From the NCBI RefSeq assembly GCF_000422785.1, contig NZ_AUGS01000016.1, forward strand, positions 40,576-104,575: DNA of 64,000 nt, written 5' to 3'. The notes below the pieces were generated by a model. It saw only the letters and a program-made list of their open reading frames with translations. It had not been told where the DNA came from and searched no databases. Within the stretch, counting starts at the first letter, position 1; each line of letters opens with the position of its first letter. Source of the DNA: Pseudovibrio exalbescens DSM 16456. Lineage in GTDB: Bacteria > Pseudomonadota > Alphaproteobacteria > Rhizobiales > Stappiaceae. Position numbers and translations under genes: made by a program. Shown here in pieces: positions 1-8,219 of this stretch.

Positions 1-1
1 A

Positions 2-535
2 CGCGGCATTGGGCTTCACAAGCCGATATATAAACTGCACGACAATCTGGTGGAGTTGCAAACCGGACGAATGCTGAGCAGGCAGGAATGCTCACATTTC
101 ATCCAGGCCTGTTTTGACACCATCGTTAGCCACCAGGATGCAGTCGATCACGCCGCCGAACAGTTGGCTGCGCTATCAGCCCATGTTGATATCGTCATTT
201 TGACCAACCTGCCCGGTGATCACAATCGCCATGCTCGCGAACAAACTCTGCGAAGCCATGCTCTGCCCTACCCGGTCATCACCAACACGGGTCCGAAAGG
301 GGGAGCAGTCGCCGAGTTGGCCAAGACCCGCCGGCAAGCACCAATAGTTTTTGTGGATGACAGCCCGCTCCACCTGATCTCAGCCCAAAAAGCGGCACCG
401 CAAGTGACAGGCCTCCACTTCATTGCTGATCCTGAACTGTATCAGCATGCACCCGACGTGGACGGCGTATGCCTCAAGTCCAACTGTTGGGTGGAAACCG
501 GGCAGCAGCTCAAGGAAATATTTGGCGCGGCCTGA
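2..535 (+). CDS. HAD-family hydrolase, 5' part cut by the window edge
   Basis: The frame is open from base 2 to the TGA at 533-535, so the true start lies upstream and 177 C-terminal residues are visible. HAD features are present: LTNLPGD corresponds to motif II (T after a hydrophobic strand), the Lys of GPKGG to motif III, and [10 protein letters not shown] to motif IV with two adjacent Asp residues. The motif I nucleophile Asp would lie outside the window. The family hydrolyses phosphate esters, and the substrate cannot be told from this piece. It ends 13 nt before dinB on the same strand, so the two may share a transcript. The HAD fold is fairly sure; a more precise name is not justified. 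Confidence 0.75.
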   Translation, partial: RGIGLHKPIYKLHDNLVELQTGRMLSRQECSHFIQACFDTIVSHQDAVDHAAEQLAALSAHVDIVILTNLPGDHNRHAREQTLRSHALPYPVITNTGPKGGAVAELAKTRRQAPIVFVDDSPLHLISAQKAAPQVTGLHFIADPELYQHAPDVDGVCLKSNCWVETGQQLKEIFGAA

Positions 536-548
536 CCGTTGGGACATA

Positions 549-1880
549 ATGGGAACAAAGACAAGACCGGATCCCATGCAACACTCTAGTGCTACCGCCA
601 ACTCCCGTGCCATCTGCCGCGATTGCAGCCATCGCTTTACACCCAACCGGGACCGCTGCCCCAAATGCGGCAGCCCCCGCTTGCTCAGCCATCCCGAGTT
701 GGATCAGCTTTCCATCGCTCACATAGATTGTGATGCGTTTTATGCCTCAATCGAAAAACGAGACAATCCTGACCTTGTCGACAAACCGGTCATTGTCGGC
801 GGTGGACGCCGCGGCGTTGTTGCAACCTGTTGCTACATCGCACGGATGTATGGCGTAAGATCAGCCATGCCCATGTTCAAGGCACTCGACGCCTGCCCGG
901 ACGCAGTTGTCATTCGCCCTCGCATGGATGTTTATGCAACAGTCGGACGCCAGATCCGCACAGAGATGGAGCACCTGACACCGCTGGTCGAGCCCCTGTC
1001 CATCGATGAAGCCTTTCTCGACCTTTCCGGCACTGAAAAGCTTCACCGGGCAACACCGGTCGAACAGCTGGTGCGGTTCGTAAGGGACGTGGAAGCCAAG
1101 GTCGGTGTCACCATGTCGGTTGGTCTGGCAGCCAACAAGTTCCTCGCCAAGATTGCCTCTGATCTGGACAAGCCGCGCGGCTTCTCCGTGATCGGAGCAG
1201 CGGAGGCAAAAACGTTTCTGGAAGACAAACCCACCGGCATCATCTGGGGTGTTGGCAAGGTATTACAGAAAAAACTTGCAGCTGATGGCATTACGACGGT
1301 GGGACAGTTGCAGCGCAAAGACCCAACCGACTTGGCGAAGGCCTATGGTGTAATGGGCCTTCGGCTGGCCAAGCTGTGCCAGGGAGAGGACGAGCGAACA
1401 GTCTCCAGTGAGCGCGAGACAAAAAGCATTTCCAATGAAACGACCTTCAGCATCGACATTTCAGACCCTCAAGAACTGGCGGATATCCTTTGGGAGCTAA
1501 GCGAAAAAGTGTCCTTTCGAGCCAAAGTCGCTGGCTTTGCGGGACATACCGTAACGTTGAAACTGAAGTCTCATGATTTCAAAAGCATAACCCGTTCTCG
1601 CCACCTACAGGACCCCACACAACTAGCGGATCGGATTTTCCGAACGGCTCATACGCTTTTACAACCTGAAGCGGACAGCAAACGTCGCTACCGGTTGATC
1701 GGTGTCGGCATCGCCCAACTCTGCTCTCCAGATCTGGCGGATCCTGAGGACCTCGTGGATGCAGACGCGGGAAAACGCGCCAAGGCGGAGAAGGCCATGG
1801 ACGCCCTGCGTTCCAAATTCGGCCAGAAGAGTGTGGCGCTCGGTCGAGGCCTGACGCAAGGCCGCACAACAAAACCATGA
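549..1880 (+). CDS. dinB: DNA polymerase IV (Y family) with N-terminal zinc ribbon
   Basis: 443-residue translesion DNA polymerase. The catalytic carboxylates are Asp60 in [10 protein letters not shown] and Asp153/Glu154 in [10 protein letters not shown]. The palm and fingers are followed by the helix-hairpin-helix thumb ([14 protein letters not shown]) and a little-finger domain. Before the polymerase sits a CxxC-10-CxxC zinc ribbon (Cys23, 26, 37, 40), an extension I recall from many alphaproteobacterial DinB proteins but absent from E. coli DinB. ATG 549 was chosen because it lies just after the upstream stop; ATG 576 is also possible and would keep the ribbon. No LexA box could be recognised upstream. 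Confidence 0.95.
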   Translation: MGTKTRPDPMQHSSATANSRAICRDCSHRFTPNRDRCPKCGSPRLLSHPELDQLSIAHIDCDAFYASIEKRDNPDLVDKPVIVGGGRRGVVATCCYIARMYGVRSAMPMFKALDACPDAVVIRPRMDVYATVGRQIRTEMEHLTPLVEPLSIDEAFLDLSGTEKLHRATPVEQLVRFVRDVEAKVGVTMSVGLAANKFLAKIASDLDKPRGFSVIGAAEAKTFLEDKPTGIIWGVGKVLQKKLAADGITTVGQLQRKDPTDLAKAYGVMGLRLAKLCQGEDERTVSSERETKSISNETTFSIDISDPQELADILWELSEKVSFRAKVAGFAGHTVTLKLKSHDFKSITRSRHLQDPTQLADRIFRTAHTLLQPEADSKRRYRLIGVGIAQLCSPDLADPEDLVDADAGKRAKAEKAMDALRSKFGQKSVALGRGLTQGRTTKP

Positions 1881-1987
1881 ATGCAATAAAAAGCTCCGTA
1901 CTCGCCTGAACCACCATTCGATTCACGAGAAACAATCACGGAGGCCGAGCGAGACCCAACGCGGTCAAGAGGTGTAAGAAACTGACT

Positions 1988-2827
1988 CTATTGGCACTTT
2001 TCTTCTGGCAACAACTCCAGATCAACCAGATCACCAGCAACGCTGAAACTGCCGTAATCCAGAAAAAGCTCATAAGTGATGCCTTTGGCATCCAGCAGAT
2101 AACTCATCTCATAGTCGGGCATGTGCTCGCCGCTGGCACCATCAAGATGCATATCAAAATAGGCAGAGGATACCTGCCAAAGACGGGCGGGCTTGCGGAT
2201 CGATTCATGGGAAACGGTTTGGACAATGTGCCGAAACGGAGTCATCACGGTGCTGGTCTGGAACACGGTGGTCCCATCTTCACTTCCATCGTAAACATAC
2301 GCTGAAAGGAAGCGCTCTCCTGCCCGGGCCGCATCAATCAGGGCGGACAGGTGCTCAGTCGGAAAGTGGATTGCCCCCTCCAGTTCCATCTCCATCTGCT
2401 CCGGAGCCTTAAGGGTAACCTGAGTGCTGTGTGCACTCTGACTTGCCGCCCCTCTTACTTCTTCAACTAGGTGAGCATTGATGAAGGTTTTGGAAGAAAA
2501 TCTCAAACTGCCCTGACTGGCGGGCTCGAAAGTAGAGATTTGCAGGTCGGTGACCTGACCATCGCCATCACCAGAAACCATTTCCAGAAGAAACCGAACC
2601 GTTGTGCCGTATCCCAAGCAGGCATTACCAGTCATCTCATAGACCATGCGCCCGCGCACATCTGAAATCTCTGAACTCTCATTCACGTTTGCAAGCCGGA
2701 GATCATATACAGCCCGATGAGGCTGCAAATCCGCAGCGTTCGCAGTTGGCGTCAAACCGCAAACCCCAGCGATAAGGCCAATGGCACAAGCCAAGCCTGA
2801 ATTCTTGAACAACGCGCCGCACTGCAT
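1988..2827 (-). CDS. eipB: EipB-family periplasmic envelope protein (DUF1849)
   Basis: 279 residues. A signal peptide (residues 1-31, hydrophobic core then ANA-A) directs it to the periplasm. The mature part matches the DUF1849/EipB family, which folds as a spiral beta-barrel and supports outer-envelope integrity in Brucella. The family's conserved disulfide cysteines are visible as Cys70 in GNACLGYG and Cys278, the penultimate residue. The SD is the GGAG-like CAAGGAG run just before the ATG. It is transcribed away from the GDPD gene, with about 370 nt of shared upstream DNA. The family call is firm; the role is inferred from Brucella. Confidence 0.88.
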   Translation of the reverse strand: MQCGALFKNSGLACAIGLIAGVCGLTPTANAADLQPHRAVYDLRLANVNESSEISDVRGRMVYEMTGNACLGYGTTVRFLLEMVSGDGDGQVTDLQISTFEPASQGSLRFSSKTFINAHLVEEVRGAASQSAHSTQVTLKAPEQMEMELEGAIHFPTEHLSALIDAARAGERFLSAYVYDGSEDGTTVFQTSTVMTPFRHIVQTVSHESIRKPARLWQVSSAYFDMHLDGASGEHMPDYEMSYLLDAKGITYELFLDYGSFSVAGDLVDLELLPEEKCQ

Positions 2828-3198
2828 GGAAACTCCTTGAGGATGCGAAACCGGTTCTCTTTCAGCACAATACCGCTGACCGCCGGATGTGACGTTACGT
2901 CATAGACTGCATGATGAGGGAGAGAATGCAAGGCCAATCTCATTCACCAATATGCTCGCCGCCCGTAAAATGAGCTGTGGTTTATACGTATCTTTCGATT
3001 TCTCTGACTTGTTGCCCACTCGATTCTTGATCACTGTTCACGGCGCACTCCCCGGTCGTGAAGCGTTGTCAGCCAAAGTGCGAGCGCGGCGCATTTTGGG
3101 TGAGTTGTAATCATGGCGTCATGCAAGCGAGCCAAACAGAGCTCTTAAACTCTGCCGGCCCACAGCCGGTTCTTCCTCAAATTCGGACCCAACACCCC
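2828..3198. other. Divergent intergenic region between eipB and the phosphodiesterase gene
   Basis: About 370 nt with no convincing gene. It should hold both promoters. The one clear symmetrical element is the 13-bp palindrome at 2890-2902, listed separately. A GTG-initiated in-frame extension of the downstream gene begins at 3058, but its translation is rich in Cys, Lys and Arg and has no family match, so I treat it as non-coding. Confidence 0.6.
2890..2902. promoter_or_regulatory. Candidate operator, perfect inverted repeat
   Basis: TGACGT-T-ACGTCA: two perfect 6-bp arms around one base, about 63 nt upstream of the eipB ATG. The symmetry and location suit a dimeric regulator, but I cannot name one. 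Confidence 0.3.
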
Positions 3199-3966
3199 AT
3201 GCGTGACCTTTCTTCCCTGTTTGAACGTCCTATCGCTCATCGCGGTCTGCACCATGCAAACAAAGGCGTGATCGAAAACACTCCCAGCGCCATCCAGCAA
3301 GCCGTGGAGGGGCGATTTGCGATTGAGGTGGATCTGCAACAGACCCTGGATGATCAGGCTCTCGTCTTCCATGATGACAACCTCGATCGTCTGTCACACG
3401 GCACTGGCGCTGTGCGCGCACAGACCATGCAACAACTCAAGACCATTCAAATGCGCGATACGGCGGACCCGATGTGGGCGTTGCCGGACCTACTGGATCT
3501 GGTAGATGGGAAAGTGCCACTGATCATCGAGTTGAAATCGCTGTTTCAAGACGGTGCTCAGAAAGAGTTCATCGCAGGTGTGTGCACCTCATTGCGAGAC
3601 TACAAGGGCCCAGTTGCGTTGAAATCGTTTGATCCCAACATGGTTCACGCATTAAAGGATCTGGCGCCCGACATTCCTCGTGGCGCCGTGTCATGCACTC
3701 ACCTTGGCAACCCTGAACGCCATCACTACTCCCGTTTTCAGATGCTGTTGATGCGTTTCATGCTTCACATGGTGAGCGCACAACCCGATTTCATCTCCTA
3801 CAGTATCCGGGATCTTCCAGCACTTGGCCCCACCCTGTTCAAGAAACTGAAGGGCACCCCCATCATGGCATGGACAGTCCGAACCCCCGAGGAGCGTGAA
3901 AAGGCAGCCCGCCTCGCCGATCAGATGATATTCGAGGGTTTCAACCCGGACGCAGTGCAGGACTAG
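3199..3966 (+). CDS. Glycerophosphodiester phosphodiesterase family protein
   Basis: 255 residues from the chosen ATG. It hydrolyses glycerophosphodiesters to glycerol-3-phosphate and an alcohol. The TIM-barrel GDPD signature is complete: PIAHRGLH (catalytic His), IENTPSA, EVDLQQT (metal-binding Glu/Asp), VFHDDNLDR (second catalytic His), the Glu/Lys strand LIIELKS, and the late AWTVRTPEE strand. No signal peptide is evident, so it probably acts in the cytoplasm. ATG 3199 places the HRG motif near the N-terminus as is usual; ATG 3121 in the same frame is the alternative and has no better ribosome site. It stands alone between divergent eipB and the FemAB-like gene. Confidence 0.88.
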   Translation: MRDLSSLFERPIAHRGLHHANKGVIENTPSAIQQAVEGRFAIEVDLQQTLDDQALVFHDDNLDRLSHGTGAVRAQTMQQLKTIQMRDTADPMWALPDLLDLVDGKVPLIIELKSLFQDGAQKEFIAGVCTSLRDYKGPVALKSFDPNMVHALKDLAPDIPRGAVSCTHLGNPERHHYSRFQMLLMRFMLHMVSAQPDFISYSIRDLPALGPTLFKKLKGTPIMAWTVRTPEEREKAARLADQMIFEGFNPDAVQD

Positions 3967-4077
3967 GTGTTAGACCAATGCCTCTTTGACGCTGCCAGAT
4001 GAAACACTAGCTTAGCAACTGACACGCAATCCCGGTGATCAAGGCTTAAACTACGTGTCCAAGAGGAGGTGCACCCC

Positions 4078-5280
4078 ATGGCTGATGACAGCATACCAAC
4101 GCTACGCGTGATTTCATCACTGAAAGACATCGACCGCGGCCAATGGGATGCTGTAGCCAATCCAAGGGCAGATAAGACAGCCACAAACCTTGAATCAAAT
4201 CTTGAAGTACCACCATATAACCCATTCGTATCCTGGGACTTTTTACAGGCGCTCGAGGAAAGTGCCTGTGTGAACCGGCACACCGGCTGGCTGCCTCAAC
4301 ACCTCGTTCTGGAAAACGAAGAAAGATTGATGGCGGCGGTTCCAACTTATCTCAAGAGCCACAGTCAGGGTGAATATGTGTTCGACTACGCTTGGGCGGA
4401 TGCAATCCACCGCGCAGGTGGACGGTACTACCCCAAGCTCCAGTGCAGCATCCCGTTCACACCGGTTACCGGCCGGCGCTTGTTGCTTTCTCCCCATGTG
4501 GATCCTGAGGCTGCCACTGAAGCACTGGTGTCCGGCCTTGTTCACGTTGCTGAACGTTACGACGCTTCTTCGGTCCACCTGACTTTCCTGCAAAAGCCGG
4601 AATGGGATCGCCTCGGCAACATGGACTTTCTGCAGCGCACTGACCAACAATTCCACTGGAAGAACGCAGGGTACGGGACCTTCGAGGAGTTCCTGAACAC
4701 ACTTGCCTCACGCAAGCGCAAAACCGTTCGCAAGGAACGTAAACAGGCCTTGGAAAACGATATCCAGATCGAATGGATCACCGGCTCGGATTTGAAAGAA
4801 CACCACTGGGACGCCTTCTATGACTTTTATATGGACACGGGGTCACGCAAGTGGGGGCGCCCTTACCTGAACCGTGACTTCTTCTCGCTTTTGGGTGAGC
4901 GAATGGCTCAGGATGTGCTGCTCGTAATGGCCAGGCGAAACGGGCGCTACATCGCAGGTGCGCTGAACCTTATCGGCTCCCACAGTCTTTATGGTCGCAA
5001 CTGGGGGTGCATTGAGCACCACCCCTGCCTGCACTTTGAAGTCTGTTACTATCAAGCGATCGATTTTGCGATAGCCAATGGACTTGAGTGTGTGGAGGCC
5101 GGAGCACAAGGCGCCCACAAGTTGGCACGGGGGTACTTGCCCACCACCACCTACTCGGCCCACTGGATCGCACACCCTTCCTTAAGAAATGCAGTAGCAC
5201 ACTATCTAGAGCACGAACGAGTCGCAGTGGAAGAGGACCAAGCCTATCTGAGAGAGCATGCTCCATTCAAAAAGGGCTAG
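4078..5280 (+). CDS. FemAB-like GNAT-fold acyltransferase (DUF482 family)
   Basis: 400 residues. It matches the DUF482/FemAB-like family, recognised by VPPYNPFVSWDFLQALE near the N-terminus, YVFDYAWADAIHRAGG, YYPKLQCSIPFTPVTG, and the C-terminal EAGAQGAHKLARGY block. FemAB-like proteins use aminoacyl-tRNA or acyl donors to modify peptidoglycan or peptides; the substrate here is unknown. The start is decided by a near-perfect ribosome site, AAGAGGAGGT at 4061-4070, 7 nt before ATG 4078, which rules out the overlapping GTG at 4069. No signal peptide. No obvious operon partner. Confidence 0.85.
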   Translation: MADDSIPTLRVISSLKDIDRGQWDAVANPRADKTATNLESNLEVPPYNPFVSWDFLQALEESACVNRHTGWLPQHLVLENEERLMAAVPTYLKSHSQGEYVFDYAWADAIHRAGGRYYPKLQCSIPFTPVTGRRLLLSPHVDPEAATEALVSGLVHVAERYDASSVHLTFLQKPEWDRLGNMDFLQRTDQQFHWKNAGYGTFEEFLNTLASRKRKTVRKERKQALENDIQIEWITGSDLKEHHWDAFYDFYMDTGSRKWGRPYLNRDFFSLLGERMAQDVLLVMARRNGRYIAGALNLIGSHSLYGRNWGCIEHHPCLHFEVCYYQAIDFAIANGLECVEAGAQGAHKLARGYLPTTTYSAHWIAHPSLRNAVAHYLEHERVAVEEDQAYLREHAPFKKG

Positions 5281-5340
5281 GCATTTTTCACATTAAGAAA
5301 CGTGACTAAGAGTTTGATCCGACTCCTAGATTTCAGGAAG

Positions 5341-5402
5341 TTGAATCACTTTCTCAAGTTCGCCCTCTCTTGACTCAATTTCTCAAGGTAAAAGTTGACT
5401 CA
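5341..5402 (+). repeat. Three spaced direct repeats of TTGAnTCA upstream of the HIT gene
   Basis: TTGAATCA at 5341, TTGACTCA at 5370 and TTGACTCA at 5395. The first two copies continue as an 18-base match, TTGAnTCAnTTTCTCAAG. They lie 90-150 nt before the HIT-protein start in an AT-rich gap, so they may be regulator-binding sites or overlapping -35 elements. Confidence 0.4.
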
Positions 5403-5491
5403 GAATATGAATGAGTTCAGCACCTGTTTAAGATCAGCCCCTAACTGATTCAATCATCGTCATTTTTGACAATTTGCGAGAGGTTTGCACC

Positions 5492-5911
5492 ATGACCGCC
5501 TACGACGACCAGAACGTATTTGCGAAAATCCTGCGCGGCGAGATGCCAAGCGAGAAGGTCTACGAAGACTCAGATACCCTTGTCATCATGGACATCATGC
5601 CTCGTGGCGATGGCCACGTTCTGGTGGTGCCAAAAGCCGCTTCTCGTAACATTCTCGATATCAGCGCCCATGACCTGACAACCTTGATGGCCACAGTACA
5701 AAAAATGGCCAAGGCCGTCGTGAAGGCCTTCGATGCGGATGGGGTTACAGTTCAGCAGTTCTCGGAAAGCGCAGGAGGACAGGTCGTGTTTCATACCCAC
5801 GTCCATGTCATTCCGCGCTTTGACGGCGTGGCTCTGCGTCCACATACGGGTGAAATGGCTGATGCCGCAGCCTTGAAAGAGCATGCAGACAAGATCCGCG
5901 CCGTTCTATAA
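5492..5911 (+). CDS. HIT-family nucleotide hydrolase
   Basis: 139 residues. The histidine triad is intact as HTHVHVIPRF (His101, 103, 105), with the family's N-terminal FAKILRGEMPS and the LVVPKAAS strand. HIT proteins of this HinT-like branch hydrolyse purine nucleoside phosphoramidates or dinucleoside polyphosphates in the cytosol. ATG 5492 was preferred over the in-frame TTG at 5474 because GCGAGAGG at 5476-5483 lies 8 nt before it. The gene is monocistronic and faces the GNAT/YoaP gene tail to tail. Confidence 0.93.
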   Translation: MTAYDDQNVFAKILRGEMPSEKVYEDSDTLVIMDIMPRGDGHVLVVPKAASRNILDISAHDLTTLMATVQKMAKAVVKAFDADGVTVQQFSESAGGQVVFHTHVHVIPRFDGVALRPHTGEMADAAALKEHADKIRAVL

Positions 5912-5934
5912 CTCAATGTGAGACTTGATTGGGA

Positions 5935-5962
5935 CGTGCGCATCGGCCTCTTGTTGCGCACG
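5935..5962. terminator. Hairpin between convergent genes, possible bidirectional terminator
   Basis: Perfect 8-bp stem CGTGCGCA / TGCGCACG with a 12-nt loop between the HIT-gene stop and the end of the converging GNAT/YoaP gene. Neither side has a good T-run, so termination efficiency is uncertain. Confidence 0.4.
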
Positions 5963-5989
5963 CCTCTTGCATCAGGTTCAGCCTGTCCG

Positions 5990-6748
5990 CTACTTGACCA
6001 CCTTGTCGAACCGACTGTCCATGCATGCGCTCAGGTCAGTCGTGACGAACTCACCATCTTTAAACAAATCAAACACCGTTGATGGGCAAGGCGCCGCCAT
6101 CGCCTCTTCCTGCGTTGTCAGAGGGACAATTCGCAGCGGTAAACCACGCTTGTCAGCCGCTTCTTTCAAGGATTGATTGACGTGCAGGTCAGTAAACGGA
6201 CAGCGCGCGCTGTAGTACGCAACCAGTCCGGCGTCATCCGGCCCCTCGCCGGCGCGTGCAGCAGCCAAGAATGACGGATCACCAGCCGCCTCGTCCAGTT
6301 TCAAAGCCAGCAGCTCAAATCCCCAAGGAGAGCTGTCGGCAACTTCAAACCCTTGGCGCTTGAACCACTTTCCGTCACTCATGAAGTGAAACTTCTTTTT
6401 TCCCGCTACAGTGACCAGTCCAACTTTCCCGGTAGCCTTCGCTGCTTCAACAGCCTTGGCCAGCAAAGCCTTGCCGTGCCCCTTGCCTTTGAAGCGCCCA
6501 GACACCCAAAAGCAATTGATCAGCAGATAACCCGGGGCATTCAAGGGCACCCACCCGTGTTCAGCTGGCCCGAACTCGATGAATACCTTTCCACGCTCAT
6601 CCAGTCGCACGAACTCATAGCCCTTGGTAAACTGCTCGCTCAGCCAGTCTTTTTTAGCCTGATATCCAGCAGCGCACTTCTTGTCCGAAATGGCACAGCA
6701 AATGTGTTCCTGTCCTATGCAGTCGGCATTGAGATGCAGATATGTCAT
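5990..6748 (-). CDS. GNAT acetyltransferase fused to a YoaP-like C-terminal domain
   Basis: 252 residues in two parts. Residues about 1-150 form a GNAT domain with the acetyl-CoA loop VSGRFKGKGHGKALL, a variant of the R/Q-x-x-G-x-G/A motif. Residues about 165-252 resemble the YoaP C-terminal domain (thioredoxin-like), including YYSARCPFTDLHV and a second cysteine-containing PCPSTVF segment. The acetyl acceptor is unknown. It ends tail to tail with the HIT gene. The domain naming rests on recognition of the GNAT loop and the YoaP-like region; no biochemical role is claimed. Confidence 0.75.
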   Translation of the reverse strand: MTYLHLNADCIGQEHICCAISDKKCAAGYQAKKDWLSEQFTKGYEFVRLDERGKVFIEFGPAEHGWVPLNAPGYLLINCFWVSGRFKGKGHGKALLAKAVEAAKATGKVGLVTVAGKKKFHFMSDGKWFKRQGFEVADSSPWGFELLALKLDEAAGDPSFLAAARAGEGPDDAGLVAYYSARCPFTDLHVNQSLKEAADKRGLPLRIVPLTTQEEAMAAPCPSTVFDLFKDGEFVTTDLSACMDSRFDKVVK

Positions 6749-6895
6749 TCGGCCCTCCCTTCGTACCTACCCTTAGGCTAACAAATTGACAGCAAGCACG
6801 GCAGGAGACAGATCAAACACCCCTACCCAAAATCTAATGGAGATCACCCAATTCAACGGCCCTGCCTTGGTTGGGTACGACCTGAGCGTCTTCCG

Positions 6896-7249
6896 TCACA
6901 TCAAAATCAACCAACCGCCGATCAGCACCGCCTCCGCAGCCCCAACACCGAAGAGGAGATTGTTTCGGGACAGCTTGAAGCATGCAAACCCGATCACTGC
7001 CGCTGACACCCTGAGAAACAGAGGTGTTTGGCCCAGCGGGCCGTCAGGAAAGAGGATCAACCGCGCGATGATCGAAGCAATGAGAGCCGTCGCTACAGCG
7101 CGCACCCACGTGAGAAGCTCACTTTCCTCATGCAGGCGACCCGCCGCCAACACACCAATCCAGCGCCAGATGTCTGTGGCCAACCACCCGGCCACGAAAA
7201 TCATCAGGTAGGGCCACCACCACGTGGCCTGCACATCCACCGCCGTCAT
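6896..7249 (-). CDS. azlD: AzlD-family small subunit of a branched-chain amino acid exporter
   Basis: 117 residues with three to four hydrophobic segments (about 10-30, 48-66, 80-96, 98-116), the size and layout of AzlD. With AzlC it forms an inner-membrane exporter that moves branched-chain amino acids or analogues out of the cell. Its ATG overlaps the azlC stop (ATGA, 7246-7249), so the two are translationally coupled. The subfamily call depends on this pairing as well as on the sequence. Confidence 0.85.
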   Translation of the reverse strand: MTAVDVQATWWWPYLMIFVAGWLATDIWRWIGVLAAGRLHEESELLTWVRAVATALIASIIARLILFPDGPLGQTPLFLRVSAAVIGFACFKLSRNNLLFGVGAAEAVLIGGWLILM

Positions 7250-8007
7250 ACGCGCCTCCGCCGCAGCAATCGAGCCAGCCCATATGCCATGCTGCCTCCC
7301 ACTATGCCGGAAAGCAAAAGATCACCGCCCGGGGCCCACAGGTGAAACAAGGGCCCCAACACCAGCCCAAAGCCCATCGCCAATTGGTCCGAGACCTGCC
7401 GTGTCGCACTCAGCATGGAGAGCAGGAAATAGACCGGCGTCAGCATCACCAAGGCACCGGCCACAATTTCAGGCAGTTGCGGAACGAGCAAATAGGCGAT
7501 GGCGGTCACCAACGCGACGGATGTATTTACCAAGCAGACAAATCCGGCCAGATACGGCACGCGAGCCGGGCGCGGCAACTCCGGCAAGGTCCGCATGGCA
7601 AACACCCACGCTGTAACCGCCACAAAATGCGACATTGCAAGCAACTGCCAACGCGGCGTCCTGTGACCATCCCTAAGGACAGGCATCAGCGCCATCGCCA
7701 TGGGCATAAGGCGAATGGAGGACAGCGCCACCGCTATGGCAGCAGCAAACAGCCCCACACCGGTGGACAAGGCGCTGGTCAATACCACAATGCTCGGCAA
7801 GGCCCAGATGAATACAGTCATCAGGACCACCTGCAGCAACGACAGATCCGCCTCCCGCGCTAGACTTGCAAAACCGATGAAGCCCCCCATCAAAATTACG
7901 GTTGGCAAGGAAAATGCCGCCCGCACCCCTGCGACAAACCAATGAAACCAACCGACGGGTGCGGCGTCCTCCTGTTGATGCTCGTGAACTGGATTGCGGT
8001 TGCCCAT
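7246..8007 (-). CDS. azlC: AzlC-family branched-chain amino acid permease, large subunit
   Basis: 253 residues, about six to seven membrane segments. The N-terminus is soluble, followed by WFVAGVRAAFSLPTVILMGG, the usual AzlC opening before helix 1 (FxxGxxxxxP). Start ATG 8007 is preceded by GTGAGGGG at a suitable distance; an upstream ATG at 8049 would add a charged, unconserved tail and lacks a ribosome site. Coupled to azlD by a 4-nt overlap. The exported substrate was not tested; family members carry leucine, isoleucine, valine or azaleucine. Confidence 0.87.
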   Translation of the reverse strand: MGNRNPVHEHQQEDAAPVGWFHWFVAGVRAAFSLPTVILMGGFIGFASLAREADLSLLQVVLMTVFIWALPSIVVLTSALSTGVGLFAAAIAVALSSIRLMPMAMALMPVLRDGHRTPRWQLLAMSHFVAVTAWVFAMRTLPELPRPARVPYLAGFVCLVNTSVALVTAIAYLLVPQLPEIVAGALVMLTPVYFLLSMLSATRQVSDQLAMGFGLVLGPLFHLWAPGGDLLLSGIVGGSMAYGLARLLRRRRV

Positions 8008-8160
8008 AGGTAGCCCCTCACTTCGCTGCCGAGGGTCTGGACCCTGCACCCAAACACCTCAAACACCCTCGCCTGCGCAAAACTACTGATATTTTAGTCT
8101 TGATATGCTTAGAAGCCAGCACGACCCAGTGCAAACCCTCCTTTCGATTCACCTGAAATG

Positions 8161-8191
8161 AAAAAGGCCGGGACTGTTCACAGACCCGGCC
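8161..8191 (-). terminator. Intrinsic terminator of clpSA
   Basis: Stem GGCCGGG / CCCGGCC (8166-8172 with 8185-8191) and a run of five T on the minus strand, 29 nt after the clpA stop. Confidence 0.85.
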
Positions 8192-8219
8192 TCAAGACTT
8201 TTAAACTCTCGCATTCCGC

